Part shown: positions 44,027 through 53,995 of the stretch, in pieces
Numbering within the stretch: position 1 is the first letter of the stretch
How the letters are laid out: every line of letters starts with the position of its first letter
Source: Blattamonas nauphoetae
Taxonomy: Eukaryota; Preaxostyla; Oxymonadida
Direction: 5' to 3'
Length of the DNA stretch: 64,000 bases
Assembly: GCA_033064195.1 (NCBI GenBank)
Contig: JARBJD010000315.1
Coordinates: 18,645-82,644, forward strand
Notes under the pieces: model-generated
Databases searched by the model: none
Told to the model about the DNA's origin: nothing
Seen by the model: the letters and a program-made list of their open reading frames with translations, nothing else
Program-made: the position numbers and the translations under genes

Positions 44027-45585
44027 TCAATAAGGCTTGGAATACCAAACACTTCCACTTTGTTGTGGTGAATATTGGGGGTAGTTGCAGTTGTATTGTG
44101 ATGGAGGATACGGAAAGACATTCGAGCCAAAGTGACCGTAGTGTGTGGGTTCAGAATGAATTTTGGGGTCGCGTGGGGGAGAGGGAATGAGGGGAGGGAT
44201 AACTTGAAATCGTGAAGTGGACGGTGGGACGTTGTGTGAGTCAGGGGGTGTGGGAGAGATCTGCAGAGACGGTCTTTGTGGGATGAGTGTCGTGAGGCCA
44301 ATATGCGGCTGCTGTACTGCTGGGGATAACGTATTGCCTCTGTTTGGATCATCTTTATCGATTATTACCCAATCATCATCATTCTGTTTCCGGCGGCGTT
44401 TGCGATGTCTTCTTCGTTTGCGCTTTCGTGTATGTCGTTCCTCAGGGAGATTCGAAGTGTCTTTGCCATCAGTTGAGTCGTCTGAGCTATCCGATTTTTC
44501 TTCAATTTGTTCAGGAGCTGTCGAGACTGAGTTGTTCTTGAACACCCTAAAGTCTCCGTCTGGTTGATCAACAAGAGCAGTTGATGTGGGCTTGGGTTTG
44601 GAAATAGTGAAAAATGAGGCTGGAATAGGAAATGTTGGTTTTTCGAACTGAAGCTTCTGTTTTGGTGGATGAGGCCAACTCTCCGGAACGAATGACATAA
44701 CGGGACTTGACGGGACTCCTTGGGTGGGGGAGGGTGAGACAATAACCCAGTCGTTAGTTTCTTCATTTTGTATCCTTTGCTTGGTCCTGAGAGACTGAAA
44801 GATGGTGTCGTTTGGTTGGCTATGGGTTGACGAGTGGTGCTCATCGTTGTAAATGATTGTGGCTGCTCTTGTCCCATGAGACGTTGTTTCGCTGTAGATA
44901 GATGACATTTGGGGGTCGAACGGCGTTCGAGGTGATGGTGGTTCAGAATTCAAGGAGGGTAGAGACGGGTCAATTGGATATTGTCCAGAATTATGGTCAT
45001 AGGACGAAATTGTATCAGATTGAAATCGAAACTGCGTTGAATTGAAAGTAAACAGGTCATTATCGAATGAGGCTGATGGTGGGCGAAATGAATAGGCCGA
45101 TGGGTCATAAAATGATAGTTCTGGCGTTGATTGGCGTTGTGGAAGTGTGTTTGAGACAAACATGGACACATTATGGGAATCTTTTGCTAATGACTCCCCT
45201 CGCATCGCTGGTTGGAGGAACGGGCTGAGGACAGAACTAGACAGGGAATCTGTATCCAATGAATGTGGGACTGAATGAAGTGCATGGTGTGAGAAAGGCA
45301 TGAGGGTTGGCAATGAAAATGTGTCGAGTGGATTGGTGAACTGAGAGCCATCTGTGTCTGGTCGGAGAGATGGTGAAAGGAGGCATGAAGAAGATAATTC
45401 AGAAGAAGATTGATCAGATAGAAAAAAAATGAAAGCACCAGTGAAGAATAGAGGAGAATACCTTCCGAAAGAGTATACGATGGATCGACATGGAGACCGA
45501 GTAGATCTGGAGGACTCAATCTTCCTGTTTCGGACACGGTATCCATGCTAGGAGAAGATTCCAACATGCCTTGTGGCGATTCCAT
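44027..45585 (-). CDS. Disordered protein with basic cluster (two exons)
   Basis: Exons 45585-45462 and 45357-44027 are joined across a 104-nt GT-AG intron (phase 1), giving 484 residues starting MESPQGMLESSPSMDTV. The chain is Ser/Pro/Asn/Gln-rich with no globular domain visible. Features are a duplicated NDDDWVIIDKDD / NDWVIVSPS motif and a strongly basic stretch (RHTRKRKRRRHRKRRRKQ) that could be a nuclear localisation or RNA-binding signal. The C-terminus is rich in Tyr, Pro and Gln. Paired WVI motifs within acidic surroundings resemble LIR/AIM autophagy motifs (W-x-x-I: WVII, WVIV), but this is speculative. The gene's first codons overlap those of the divergent gene at 45545. Confidence 0.7.
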
Positions 45586-47872
45586 CTTCGCCACAAGGAG
45601 AGAGACTGAGGTTGATGTTATTGAAGTATGGATTGATCAGAACAATGCGAACCATCCAACGAATGTTGATTCAGAATTCACCATTATTCTTTCACTGATG
45701 AATAAATCAGCTCTCTTCTCTCCTGATCTTCTGGAGCCGTTATCTTTGGAGACCAAGACGGACTCAAATCTAACCTCAGACTTCTCCGCATTCTTACCAC
45801 CATCATACAGAAACCTTCCTTCTCATCTGGAAATCATCTTCGATGAAGTTTCTTCCTTTTTCAAGTGTTTCATTTGTTTAGTTACTCGATATTCCGTCTG
45901 AATCAATGACGTATGTCCTCTCTCATCACGATTGCTTCTTTCCTCTCCTCTCAGAAATTCTCTCTCTAAAGTCGTAGCATGTCTCCACCAAGCTTCATCC
46001 GTCCTTTCACAGTTCAAAACGATCTCAGTCTCATCGTTCGGCCACACCAGAACCTCTATCCTCCCACAACAAACAATCTGCGCTAACTTGCCTTCAATTC
46101 TTGATTCAATTCTCGATTCGCTGAATTTCTCGGACTATACTCCGTTTAATCCAGTTAACTCCCAAATCAACGTTCCTGCCTGTTTGAAGACAGAACAATC
46201 CAAACCAGGACGTCTAAAGCCCAGCCGTGCACCATTTCATCCCGTCCCACAACCCCCTCTAACGATACTCATTCACAGCCGCCCATTGGACATCACAACA
46301 ATCCAGCCATCCGACTTCTTATTCTCTATTCATCTCAACCCACATTCTGAACACACTCTTGCAGACTGTTTTGCGTCTCTTGAGATGGCACTTCGTGTCA
46401 GGAACTCGCCCCTTCACACGTTGTTCAGATGGCTTGTCTCGATCTTGACCCATCGCCCGCTCAATCCTCCGTTCCTCTCCATTATATGGATCATCATCTT
46501 CTCCATCTTTGGAGGAGTTGCTTTCGTTATCCTGTTATACTATCTCGCCTCTCTCTTCTTCGGATCCTCGCCCACCCTCCTCGGCGTTTTCTCCATCCTC
46601 TCCTCGTTCACCGGATCAAAAATGCGTTCCAAGCCGACCCTGGCCATAACTTCTCCTTTTAAGGACACTGCCATCTCTGATCTTGTCGTCTACAAGCCAT
46701 CGACAGGTGACCTCGACCCATTCGTCACAATCTCGAAAAACGGACTTGATGGGGACCGTGCGTGGATGAACAAAATGAAAATCACAAATCTGTTCGCTCC
46801 AACCACAAAATTCTCGTCGCTGTCGTCTCTGGCGTTTGGAAATGTTCAGATCTCGAAACTGGGAGCAGTTTTTGGGTTATCGTCGGACATAACTTTTTCC
46901 AAACGAGACCAGGCCATTCCCTCACCCCCAACTTCATTTTTTTCCCGAAAGCCCAAGTCAGAACCGGAAAAGGGGAAGATCAACTTCGAAAACCTCCAGA
47001 TTGATCTTGCTGGGAACAGACTGCTCATTCCTGTTGAATTGCTTGAGGCGGACACTGTCACCATCAAATCTGCCGACAGCAACGTGTTTTCCACCCCAAC
47101 ACTCGTCGGAGAGAGCATCGAAACAACGAAACTGGAAGGCGACACCGTCACAACTGACGAAATCCGAACAAACAGCTTGTCGTTCGCTGATCGAACAGGA
47201 AGGATTGGCCAACATCCAAAAACTGTGAACAGTCGTGTGGAGAACGAGCCAAGTCCCTCAATCACAAATCTGAACGGATCAGTGCTGTTCACAGGTGAAA
47301 CAGCCATCACCTCTCCTTCGACTGTCTCCTCACCAGTGACCACAACCACACTTCGTGTTGGTCAGGCTTCACCATTCACAGCACCTCTTACAATTGTCAC
47401 TCCAACCACTGCAGGTGCTGACACGCCGAGTCTGTTTGTCTCACACTCCCTCATCTCAAATTCGGGGAAATACCAAAAAATCTCATTTGAATATGCAAAA
47501 GCGGCAACATTCACTCAACTCCACCTCAAACTCGGAAAAGACACCAAAGAAACGAAGAGGAAAGGGTTGAAAAGTGGATGGGAGACGCTGGATTCGACGA
47601 TGCTTGTTGTTGTATCCACATCGGAAGGGGTAGGCACAGCTGCTTTTCAACTGCGTGGAGGAACATGCAAAGTGGACTCGTTTTCGGGAGTTGTGCATTC
47701 TGCCGTGTGCGATGAAGAGGGACGGCCGACTCTGTCGTTTCTTGCTGTGGACTTTGCACGGGATTCGGTTGTCGGAGAGGCTGAAGTGTTGATGCCAGGG
47801 TTGGTGGATGGTGGAATGCGAGTGACTGTTGATGTTACATCAGTAGCAACTCTTGCCCAGACGATTAATTGA
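45545..47872 (+). CDS. Single-pass or tail-inserted membrane protein with beta-rich C-terminal half (three exons)
   Basis: Exons 45545-45847, 45882-45910 and 45955-47872 are joined by tiny introns of 34 and 44 nt, giving 749 residues with consistent phases. Splicing turns a stop-interrupted stretch into IIFDELLDIPSESMTNSLSK. One strong transmembrane helix (LSIIWIIIFSIFGGVAFVIL) lies near the middle. Beyond it the chain is Thr/Ser/Val-rich and strand-like (LLEADTVTIKSADSNVFSTP, TTLRVGQASPF), ending in a compact domain with MLVVVSTSEGVGTAAFQLRG. There is no signal peptide. The family is not recognised. In-frame ATGs at 45545 and 45566 are both possible starts. Confidence 0.7.
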
Positions 47873-48025
47873 AATTTTTCTATATCTTGCTAATATCTCT
47901 ATTCTCATCCAGCCTTTGAAGATTTTCCATCAACTAGATAGATGATCAAGATAATGAAAGGAAAACATTGTTATGTGCATTTGGTTGAAACCTGATCCTT
48001 GTTAAGGGTTGGATCATTTTTGTCA

Positions 48026-51000
48026 ATGCTCTTTCTTCTTCACTGTCTATATTTGACCCTTTCATTACCTCAACCTCTCCATGATCATGTCGCTTCGCGT
48101 TCTTTGACTGCCATTTTCACAGCTAGCGACAACCGTCTCGACTCAAACATTCACACACCCATGGATGAGATTCTCCTTCCATCTGGCCATTTCCACGCCT
48201 CCAACTTTGGTCTCGCCTCTGCCAAACTTGAACTGAGAGGGAATGCAACAACTATATCTCTGTCACCAGGAAATGACGAATCCGCATCGATTTTCATTTT
48301 TGAGAATTCAACAATTTCACTCAAGATTCTGGATTTGAATTGCAGAAAAATAGGAACTTCTGTTGCACGACTGAGTCGCTCCTCGTTATCAATCTCGACA
48401 TGCACGATCACATCAAACTCCACCATATCGCCATTCGTCATCGAAGGGAGTGATGAAAATGATGATAGTTCGCTTTCATTCATTGATTGCTCACATATCT
48501 CTTCATTATCCACAATCCTTCTCCCGCTTGTCCAATATTTGCCCGAATCGTCCTCCATCGCCTGTCATGGCCTCCATCTCACGAATTCACATCTGATTCG
48601 AGGAACAGGCCCACTTTGCGACATCGAAGGACTCTCAGTGTCATCGACAAAGAATGGACAGTTTTCATCTCTCCTCGCCTCATCAATTCTTACCAACGTG
48701 ACCAGCTGTAGCCGCAGCCGAAATGACGTCTCCGCAACAGCCCATCAGTCTCTGAAGATCGTCGGATGTCATGTTCATGATTGCTCTAACCACCTTTATG
48801 GGACAGCCTGCCGCGACATGAACGCCGGAGGCAGTCTGCTCAGCCACAACACATCGTTCCTCCGCTGCACCACAGAAGCACCAACACACCAAAACGAGTA
48901 CTTCTCCATTCGAACCGAACTCTCGCCGACTGAATCGTCCCACTTCTTCCGCCTCTGCACCTTCAAAGACTGCACCACAATTGACCTTTATGGAGGGGCA
49001 CTTCACTTACAAAGCCCAACATCGGATCTTATTATCGAAGACAGCTCATTCGAGTCATGCATGACCGACCGCCTTGGGATGGCAGGAGCTGTCTACCACG
49101 ACCCTGTTGGCGGGATAGGTTTGAAGACGACACTGAAAGCATCCTCGTTCGTTAAGTGTTCTGCACCACAAAATTCCCCAGGGTCGCTCTATGTTCGTGA
49201 TCCGAGGGCCGTCACGATCTCGGATTGTGTTTTCCTCGACTCAACCTGCAGAGACAATGGCGGAGCACTTCAGCTTCACCAAAGCAATCCTCCACAAAAG
49301 GGAGCGGTCCTTTCGAACTGCCTCTTTCAACGCTGCCGAGTAACGTCTCAGTTCCCTGAGCGGAGACTGGGAGGCGCCTGTTATTTTTACAACCACTCGT
49401 CAATCAGACTGGACTCACTCTGCTTTCTGGAGAATAATGCCACCGCAGGTGGAATCGATATCTACTTCGAAAACTTTAACGACGCTTTCAACAAAGACAC
49501 AGTCACGAATTGCGTCTCCACATCGACACCAGCCGAGAAGAGATTCTTGCCAAGCTCGCACAGTGATCTGCTTCGAGATCTCCCCGAACCGCCGACTCCC
49601 TCTGTCGACATTGAACAAAATGAAAATCAGGCGGTAGTGACGGTTAACATGGATGCAGTTGTGTCAGGAAAGATCCTTGTTCTCGTCTCAAATGAGAACG
49701 GGAGTCGGACAGAAGAAAATGGAAAAGCCCCACGAATCGGTCGACTGGTTTTAATCGATTTTGTCCAAAATTCGAGTGGATCGACAATTGTTTCGTGTGG
49801 TGAGGATGGTCTTCTCCAGCTCCCTCTCACCGACTATGAAGTCGTCACATCTTCGTTCTTCCCAAAACCAGCCCTCCTTGCCGTTAATCAACCGACTCTC
49901 ATTGAAAATCAGACGAAAGCAAAAGTGACATTGGTTGGGCTGATGTTGAAAGGGGAATACACCCTGACACTCTCTGTGAACTCGTCTGAGACAGACACAA
50001 TGACAGTGATTGTGACATTTGCCTCAAATGCTGGAACGCTGGAAGAGATTGTGTATGACCCAGAAACACCTACGAACGCGAAACTGTCGTTTAACACGAT
50101 CTATTCGGTGGTGAAGATGGAGAAAGATGGAGAGAGTGTGTTGTTCAAGAAAGGTCTCTTCTTCACAATTGATCCAGAACCTGAGCGACTGACAGAAATC
50201 TCAGTTGGAGACATCAACCACACACCTTCAAGCACGACAACACTACTCACCTTTTCGTCACGCGCACTGAAGAGGGAGAAAGAATACACACTCACTCTCG
50301 TTTCAACAGCCGCACAAAACAATCCTTCTCACGAAAGAACAATCAAAGTCATGCCCGACGAGAATGGAGAATTGAAGGCATTCACAGCCACTCTGTATCC
50401 ATTCGAGACGGAAGATGAAAAGAAGAAAAGCCAACTGGATTTTGGAGTGGAGTACACAGTGACATCATTCCTCCTTGGCACCGCACCGATCTTGTTTGAC
50501 GAAGAAAAAACCACTTTCACGACACCACACGAACCACCACGAATTGAAGAATGTGAGGAGCCAGAACTGAGTGGAGATCGAAGCAGTGTGCATGTTGTCT
50601 TCTCCGGACGAGCTCTGAAGGATGGACTTGGGCATGTGAATGTCACCGATGGAGAATCGTTCTGGGAATCGACATCAACTCTGGTCTGCTCCTCGACAAA
50701 TCAATGCACAGCCACTTTTCTCACTGGAATTGTTGAAGACACGACGAAACTCGGCTTTGGGCAGAAATACTCGATTGTCTCTTCTCGTTCCATGCCTCCG
50801 CTGTTCGTCGTGAACGAGAATGTGAAGTTGTCAGTTCCGAAAGCACCGATTGTGACAGAAACAGAAACCGAGCTGAACGCATCGACGCATCTCTCATTCC
50901 GAATTGTGATGGATGGAAGCGACCTTCCATCAACAGGAGTATTCACTGCTTCATTGGAAGGAGTGAGCGAGACTGTTGAGATCACATTCGATGGAAACGA

Positions 51001-52642
51001 AGGGAAATCAGACTGGATTGAGATGAGAAAGAACACAGCCATGCAGTTCAACAAAACATATACCCTTTCAACCCTGATCCACTCTGAAAGTGGGAAGGAA
51101 GATGAGCATGTGCTTTGCAGTGGAGTCGAAATAGAAACACCAGAAGGACCGACTCTTCTTCGTGTTGGTGAGGTGAAGTTGGAAGGACAAGAAATGGAGA
51201 CAGTCGTGATGGAAATTGAACTGAAGCGGATGCCCGTCGGATCGTTCCAAGTCGAAGTTATCGACAGCTTGGATCAGTCGCAGACGAAGATCGAGCTGAC
51301 CATCGCAATTTCGGATGTGTCTGACACAACAGCAGTGATTCGCGAGTCTGTTGGGGAAGCCAAAACGCTGAAGTATGGACACTCTTATGATATTGTTGGG
51401 ATGTCGAGCGCAGACATTGATGTTTCCATTCCGTCGTCTCTCTCCTTCTTCGTCCCAAATCTGCCTCACTTTGAATCAATCAGTGTCTCCCCCAACACAC
51501 TCGGCACTGCAATCCTCGTCTCCTTCTCTGGCTCGAACTTTGTTGGCTCGTATGCTGTGAAACTGAACTCAGGCTTCTCCTTCGTTATCGCTGCCTCATC
51601 ACCAACCCAAGCTGCCTCCTCTGAAGTCCTGCTTGGCTGGTCAGATGGCCTTCCCTTCAACACGCAATTTCCAGTCTCAACAATCACATACACCTCATCA
51701 CCGTCTCCCTCGTTTTCGGTGAAGCCTGGTCTATCGCTCGACACTCCACCAAAGCCGACCGAGCTGACATTATTTGTGAATTCTCTTTCAACCGACTCGA
51801 CACGCTTCTGTGGAGGGAAGAGTCGACCATGTTCATCGTTTGATCCAGCGTGGGTGATTGTGAAAGGGATTGATGTGAAACGAGCAACACTTTCCATCAT
51901 CGACTCTGCATCACTCAGCACACCAATCACGATTTCAGACAAGATGATCGTTCTTTTCTCGAATGGAGGGAACCACGAACCAACACTGACAATCCCATCA
52001 TCAGTGTCGATGGGAGATGAGAAAGGGATGGTTGTTGTGAGGGACGCAACATTGGACATTGTGGATGTCGGTGTTGACATTGAATCCACTCTCTCGTCAT
52101 TTATCTTCCTCTCAGCGATCGACTCAACCATTGTTTTGAAAGATGGCTCGTTTTCTGGACACCCATCAGTGAACTCACCACTCACCAACGATGACGAGGA
52201 AGAAGAGAACGATGTGTGCGGCTGGTCGAGTGGGATTCTGCAACTCGACAACTCCTCAACCAAAATAACGTTCACCGTTCTGTCGAATCTGTCACAAGGA
52301 GCAGTCAACATGAAGGGAGGAACTCTGAAGATCGATACCAGCACGTTCCACGACAACATTCCCACAATCTCATCCTTCCTATCAGCTCGACGAAACATCC
52401 ACTGCTCAGAAAATGGATTGATTGAGATTGGGAGTCTGAATGGGGGAGATGGAACAGGCGACACGAAATCGGGATTCATCTCGTCGGAAGACTGCACAAT
52501 CACATCGACGGTGATCAGCCCGAACGCACCTCTCTTCATCCCCACACTCTCGTCCGAGTCATCGTCCAGTTTGGACAAGAAGACAGGGACATTCTCGATT
52601 GTGATTTGTGGATCGACACTGATCCTCTGTTTGTCAAAGTGA
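48026..52642 (+). CDS. Second beta-helix/IPT receptor, C-terminally truncated by a retroelement
   Basis: I start at the ATG at 48026, which gives a clean signal peptide (MLFLLHCLYLTLSLPQP); 1538 residues follow. The N-terminal half is a parallel beta-helix with NHLYGTACRDMNAGG near 256. The centre (about 530-1240) is IPT/TIG-like repeats (PTLIENQTKAKVTLVGLMLK, HEPPRIEECEEPELSGDRSS). A second beta-helix opens with FCGGKSRPCSSFD near 1260. Its end, SENGLIEIGSLNGGDGTGDT through TFSIVICGSTLI, is almost identical to the receptor at 28944-37673. Similarity stops abruptly at about 52621, and a foreign frame adds LCLSK and a stop. The transmembrane helix and pseudokinase tail of the homologue are therefore missing. 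The product, if made, would be secreted or non-anchored. Confidence 0.85.
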   Translation: MLFLLHCLYLTLSLPQPLHDHVASRSLTAIFTASDNRLDSNIHTPMDEILLPSGHFHASNFGLASAKLELRGNATTISLSPGNDESASIFIFENSTISLKILDLNCRKIGTSVARLSRSSLSISTCTITSNSTISPFVIEGSDENDDSSLSFIDCSHISSLSTILLPLVQYLPESSSIACHGLHLTNSHLIRGTGPLCDIEGLSVSSTKNGQFSSLLASSILTNVTSCSRSRNDVSATAHQSLKIVGCHVHDCSNHLYGTACRDMNAGGSLLSHNTSFLRCTTEAPTHQNEYFSIRTELSPTESSHFFRLCTFKDCTTIDLYGGALHLQSPTSDLIIEDSSFESCMTDRLGMAGAVYHDPVGGIGLKTTLKASSFVKCSAPQNSPGSLYVRDPRAVTISDCVFLDSTCRDNGGALQLHQSNPPQKGAVLSNCLFQRCRVTSQFPERRLGGACYFYNHSSIRLDSLCFLENNATAGGIDIYFENFNDAFNKDTVTNCVSTSTPAEKRFLPSSHSDLLRDLPEPPTPSVDIEQNENQAVVTVNMDAVVSGKILVLVSNENGSRTEENGKAPRIGRLVLIDFVQNSSGSTIVSCGEDGLLQLPLTDYEVVTSSFFPKPALLAVNQPTLIENQTKAKVTLVGLMLKGEYTLTLSVNSSETDTMTVIVTFASNAGTLEEIVYDPETPTNAKLSFNTIYSVVKMEKDGESVLFKKGLFFTIDPEPERLTEISVGDINHTPSSTTTLLTFSSRALKREKEYTLTLVSTAAQNNPSHERTIKVMPDENGELKAFTATLYPFETEDEKKKSQLDFGVEYTVTSFLLGTAPILFDEEKTTFTTPHEPPRIEECEEPELSGDRSSVHVVFSGRALKDGLGHVNVTDGESFWESTSTLVCSSTNQCTATFLTGIVEDTTKLGFGQKYSIVSSRSMPPLFVVNENVKLSVPKAPIVTETETELNASTHLSFRIVMDGSDLPSTGVFTASLEGVSETVEITFDGNEGKSDWIEMRKNTAMQFNKTYTLSTLIHSESGKEDEHVLCSGVEIETPEGPTLLRVGEVKLEGQEMETVVMEIELKRMPVGSFQVEVIDSLDQSQTKIELTIAISDVSDTTAVIRESVGEAKTLKYGHSYDIVGMSSADIDVSIPSSLSFFVPNLPHFESISVSPNTLGTAILVSFSGSNFVGSYAVKLNSGFSFVIAASSPTQAASSEVLLGWSDGLPFNTQFPVSTITYTSSPSPSFSVKPGLSLDTPPKPTELTLFVNSLSTDSTRFCGGKSRPCSSFDPAWVIVKGIDVKRATLSIIDSASLSTPITISDKMIVLFSNGGNHEPTLTIPSSVSMGDEKGMVVVRDATLDIVDVGVDIESTLSSFIFLSAIDSTIVLKDGSFSGHPSVNSPLTNDDEEEENDVCGWSSGILQLDNSSTKITFTVLSNLSQGAVNMKGGTLKIDTSTFHDNIPTISSFLSARRNIHCSENGLIEIGSLNGGDGTGDTKSGFISSEDCTITSTVISPNAPLFIPTLSSESSSSLDKKTGTFSIVICGSTLILCLSK

Positions 52643-52651
52643 GGAAGAGTG
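52618..52651 (+). repeat. Terminal inverted sequence of the DIRS-like element (outer copy)
   Basis: This 34-nt sequence is repeated as a perfect reverse complement at 52926-52959. It starts where receptor homology ends, so it probably marks the element's terminus. The paired copy would be the internal complementary region typical of DIRS elements. Confidence 0.75.
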
Positions 52652-52925
52652 AGAATCCTTCCACATCTGAAGTGAGAAGTTTGGTAATGGGTTAGATTCT
52701 TGGGAGCAGGAAAGTGAGATGCGATGAGAGCTGAAGAAGTTTCATTCAAGAAGGTAAGCCACTCAACAAAACAAACGATACGCTCCAAGATAGACAACAT
52801 GAAAAAACAGAAAAGACCAGACGATAGTCAATGAATTTCAACACACACAAAAAGAATAGCAGAAGATAGATGAATGAAAGAATACTTCGAAGATAGATGC
52901 AGTGACCGTCGGGGTGGGTGGGTGG

Positions 52926-52959
52926 CACTCTTCCTCACTTTGACAAACAGAGGATCAGT
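52926..52959 (-). repeat. Internal complementary copy of the element's terminal sequence
   Basis: This is the perfect reverse complement of 52618-52651, lying directly downstream (in element orientation) of the recombinase frame. DIRS internal complementary regions occupy this position. Confidence 0.7.
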
Positions 52960-52968
52960 CTGCACTGA

Positions 52969-53995
52969 TCATGTTCGTCTGAGCTCGGAAGAGTGAGGGC
53001 TTGGGAGAACTGCTTCAGACTCATCGTGTATTTCACTTTCCGACTGAGGGTTGCATTGTGTGTCGGCGAGTGTTGGGAGTAGATAATGCGTTTCCATGAC
53101 GCCAGACTTTGCGGACAGGCGCACTGAATGTGCAGTGGACCCAATTGACTCCCCACTCATGACCCGAGACGAGATGCCCGCGTGCTTCAACGAATAGGGC
53201 GAGAACTTGGTGACGTCTATTCCCGCTGATTGCATAAGAGGTCTGACCAAACCTCTAACCTCCTCCACTTTCCTCTCCCGCATCGTCACGTCATTGAAGA
53301 AGATCGATGTTGTCTCCCAACCTGTTGGTCGGAGAGAACGAATGCGTTGGCTCGTCCTCTGAAGAACATCTCCAACGCGGAGCTCGCTCGGAAGGTTGTC
53401 TTCCCTCAACACTACACGCGAAAGTCCGACCTGAACCTTTAACTCAGCCAGGAGAATCACTGTCTGTCCCCCTTCTGCTACCTGGATACTCCCACAAAGG
53501 ACTGAAGTCATTTCAGTGAACCTCATTCCATGTTGGAGGATGAGGCTGACTGCAAGAAAGGACTGCCATTGATTCAAAGTGGATGCTCTTGCCTTATAGT
53601 CTTTTAGATGAGGGATGAGAATCTTCGCGTCGAAAATTGAGTTGTACTTCGAGCGAGTAGGGTTCCTTTTCTTCTCTCCTCGAATGAAGAGTGAGACTGC
53701 TGATGACTCACTCACATCGTCTATCCCCAAATGCTTGCACAAGAAACTCAAGGCAGATCTTGCCACCTCCTTCGTTCTTCTACCTCCACCTCGCTGAGCC
53801 AAAAAAGTTGGCAGCTTCCACATCGGAAATCTGTGTCCACTCCTTCCCCGCCTGTACACACCATCTCACCCATCTCCTAATCTCTCCAGCATACTGTGCC
53901 CTCGTTCTCTCTGCGAAGGCCCCTTTCCAACTGCTGATTGCCTCCGCCGACAGTCCCTTCATCTCTCCGAGGGTGTCCCAGATCTCCTGGGAACG
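52969..53995 (-). pseudogene. DIRS tyrosine recombinase (frame interrupted at a homopolymer)
   Basis: The N-terminal SAM-like core-binding domain (AISSWKGAFAERTRAQYAGE, VEAANFF) is encoded from about 53995 to 53801. The chain continues in a different frame from 53859 to 52969 (LAQRGGGRRTKEVARSALSF onward). The switch falls on a run of six T (six A on the plus strand, 53801-53806), equivalent to +1. The catalytic domain shows the first Arg (LILQHGMRFTEM), the Lys/His region (FSPYSLKHAGISSRV) and the nucleophile Tyr (METHYLLPTLAD). This could be a mutation, an assembly error or a programmed shift. The start overlaps the end of the RT-RNase H frame, as in other DIRS elements. Confidence 0.75.

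Noticed and set aside
51466-52800. A 444-codon minus-strand frame opposite the truncated receptor
   Set aside because: It is antisense to well-supported beta-helix coding sequence. Similar antisense frames occur opposite the paralogous receptor, so it is a by-product of codon composition.
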